From contig CAMYJJ010000227.1 in assembly GCA_947258735.1 (NCBI GenBank), positions 1 to 5,096 on the forward strand: a stretch of DNA of 5,096 nucleotides, read 5' to 3'. Below the pieces are notes generated by a model, which ran no database searches, was not told the DNA's origin, and saw only the letters and a program-made list of their open reading frames with translations. The position numbers and the translations under genes were made by a program. The stretch comes from Thermodesulfovibrionia bacterium (GTDB lineage Bacteria > Nitrospirota > Thermodesulfovibrionia > UBA6902). Positions 4,745 through 5,096 of this stretch are shown here, piece by piece. Each line of letters opens with the position of its first letter. Within the stretch, counting starts at the first letter, position 1.

Positions 4745-5096
4745 ATGACAGCCCAGAAAATCATAAAACATGAAAAAGAAGGTATTGAGCCGTACCGTCC
4801 ATCCGGCTGGTCTGCTCCTTTTGAGAGGATGGAAGAGATGTTTGATGAGTTCCTGCACAGGCCCTTCGGTCGTTCCCTGTGGTCTGGAATGCCTCGTCTG
4901 CTTGAAGACGTAGAACCGTTTCCCATGGTAGATATCTATGAAGAGGGAGATAACATTATCGTTACGTCAGACATTCCCGGACTGGAAAAGGAAGATCTGA
5001 GCGTGAACCTCACACAGGACACCATTACGCTTTCCGGAGAGAAGACGAAAGAAGAGAAGGTAGAGAAAAAAGATTACTACCGGCTGGAACGTTCGT
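4745..5096 (+). CDS. Hsp20/alpha-crystallin small heat-shock protein, 3' end cut by window
   Basis: 117 complete residues are present before the right edge. Small heat-shock proteins are ATP-independent cytoplasmic chaperones that assemble into oligomers and hold unfolding proteins for later refolding. The N-terminal arm (1 to about 58) contains the aromatic-rich FERMEEMFDEFLHRPFGR segment (26-43) typical of bacterial class A members. The alpha-crystallin domain begins near residue 60 with PMVDIYEEGDNIIV, then the diagnostic DIPGLEKEDL (76-85) and TITLSGEK (93-100), a Lys/Glu-rich stretch (100-110) and YYRLERS (111-117), where the window ends. The rest of the domain and the IxI tail are missing. 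It is transcribed divergently from rsmD across a spacer of about 220 bases with its own promoter and an excellent ribosome-binding site. Family assignment is secure. Confidence 0.96.
   Translation, partial: MTAQKIIKHEKEGIEPYRPSGWSAPFERMEEMFDEFLHRPFGRSLWSGMPRLLEDVEPFPMVDIYEEGDNIIVTSDIPGLEKEDLSVNLTQDTITLSGEKTKEEKVEKKDYYRLERS

Noticed and set aside
4662..4750. ROSE or fourU RNA thermometer controlling the Hsp20 gene
   Set aside because: The leader has no UUUU run, no UYGCU motif and no CCUCC-type sequence that could pair with the AGGAGG at 4732-4737.

Overview
The window is ordinary bacterial chromosome with moderate GC by eye. It holds six genes: five packed on the minus strand and one divergent on the plus strand. 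The first and last genes run off the window edges. Nothing in it is phage- or plasmid-like. An anaerobic or sulfur-metabolising lineage such as Nitrospirota or Desulfobacterota would fit the gene style, the sulfur-assimilation cluster and the short degenerate intergenic repeats. That is an impression and not a firm assignment, because no rRNA or other phylogenetic marker is present.

Right part, about 3464-5096. rsmD (16S rRNA m2G966 methyltransferase) and coaD (phosphopantetheine adenylyltransferase) form a common bacterial pair here, abutting with no spacer. Divergent from them is the start of an Hsp20/alpha-crystallin small heat-shock protein with its own TTGACA promoter, a leader with two perfect hairpins, and a strong Shine-Dalgarno site.

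Middle, about 2291-3463. A ten-helix EamA/DMT-family permease is flanked on both sides by short spacers rich in degenerate 7- and 8-base tandem repeats, plus a compact 20-base palindrome. The substrate is unknown.

Left part, 1-2290. Three sulfur-assimilation genes are read on the minus strand: cysK (O-acetylserine sulfhydrylase type), then after 5 bases cysM (most like the mycobacterial sulfur-carrier-dependent CysM), then after a 72-base repeat-filled gap a JAMM/M67 metallopeptidase like Mycobacterium Mec. In Mycobacterium, CysM transfers sulfur from the thiocarboxylated ubiquitin-like carrier CysO onto an activated serine, and Mec then releases cysteine from CysO. The cluster therefore suggests a carrier-protein route to cysteine next to a conventional sulfide-dependent synthase. 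The carrier and its activating enzyme are not in the window and would be expected beyond the left edge.

The most unusual non-coding signal is that three separate minus-strand spacers are built from degenerate tandem units (7, 7 and 8 bases), each with a different sequence.
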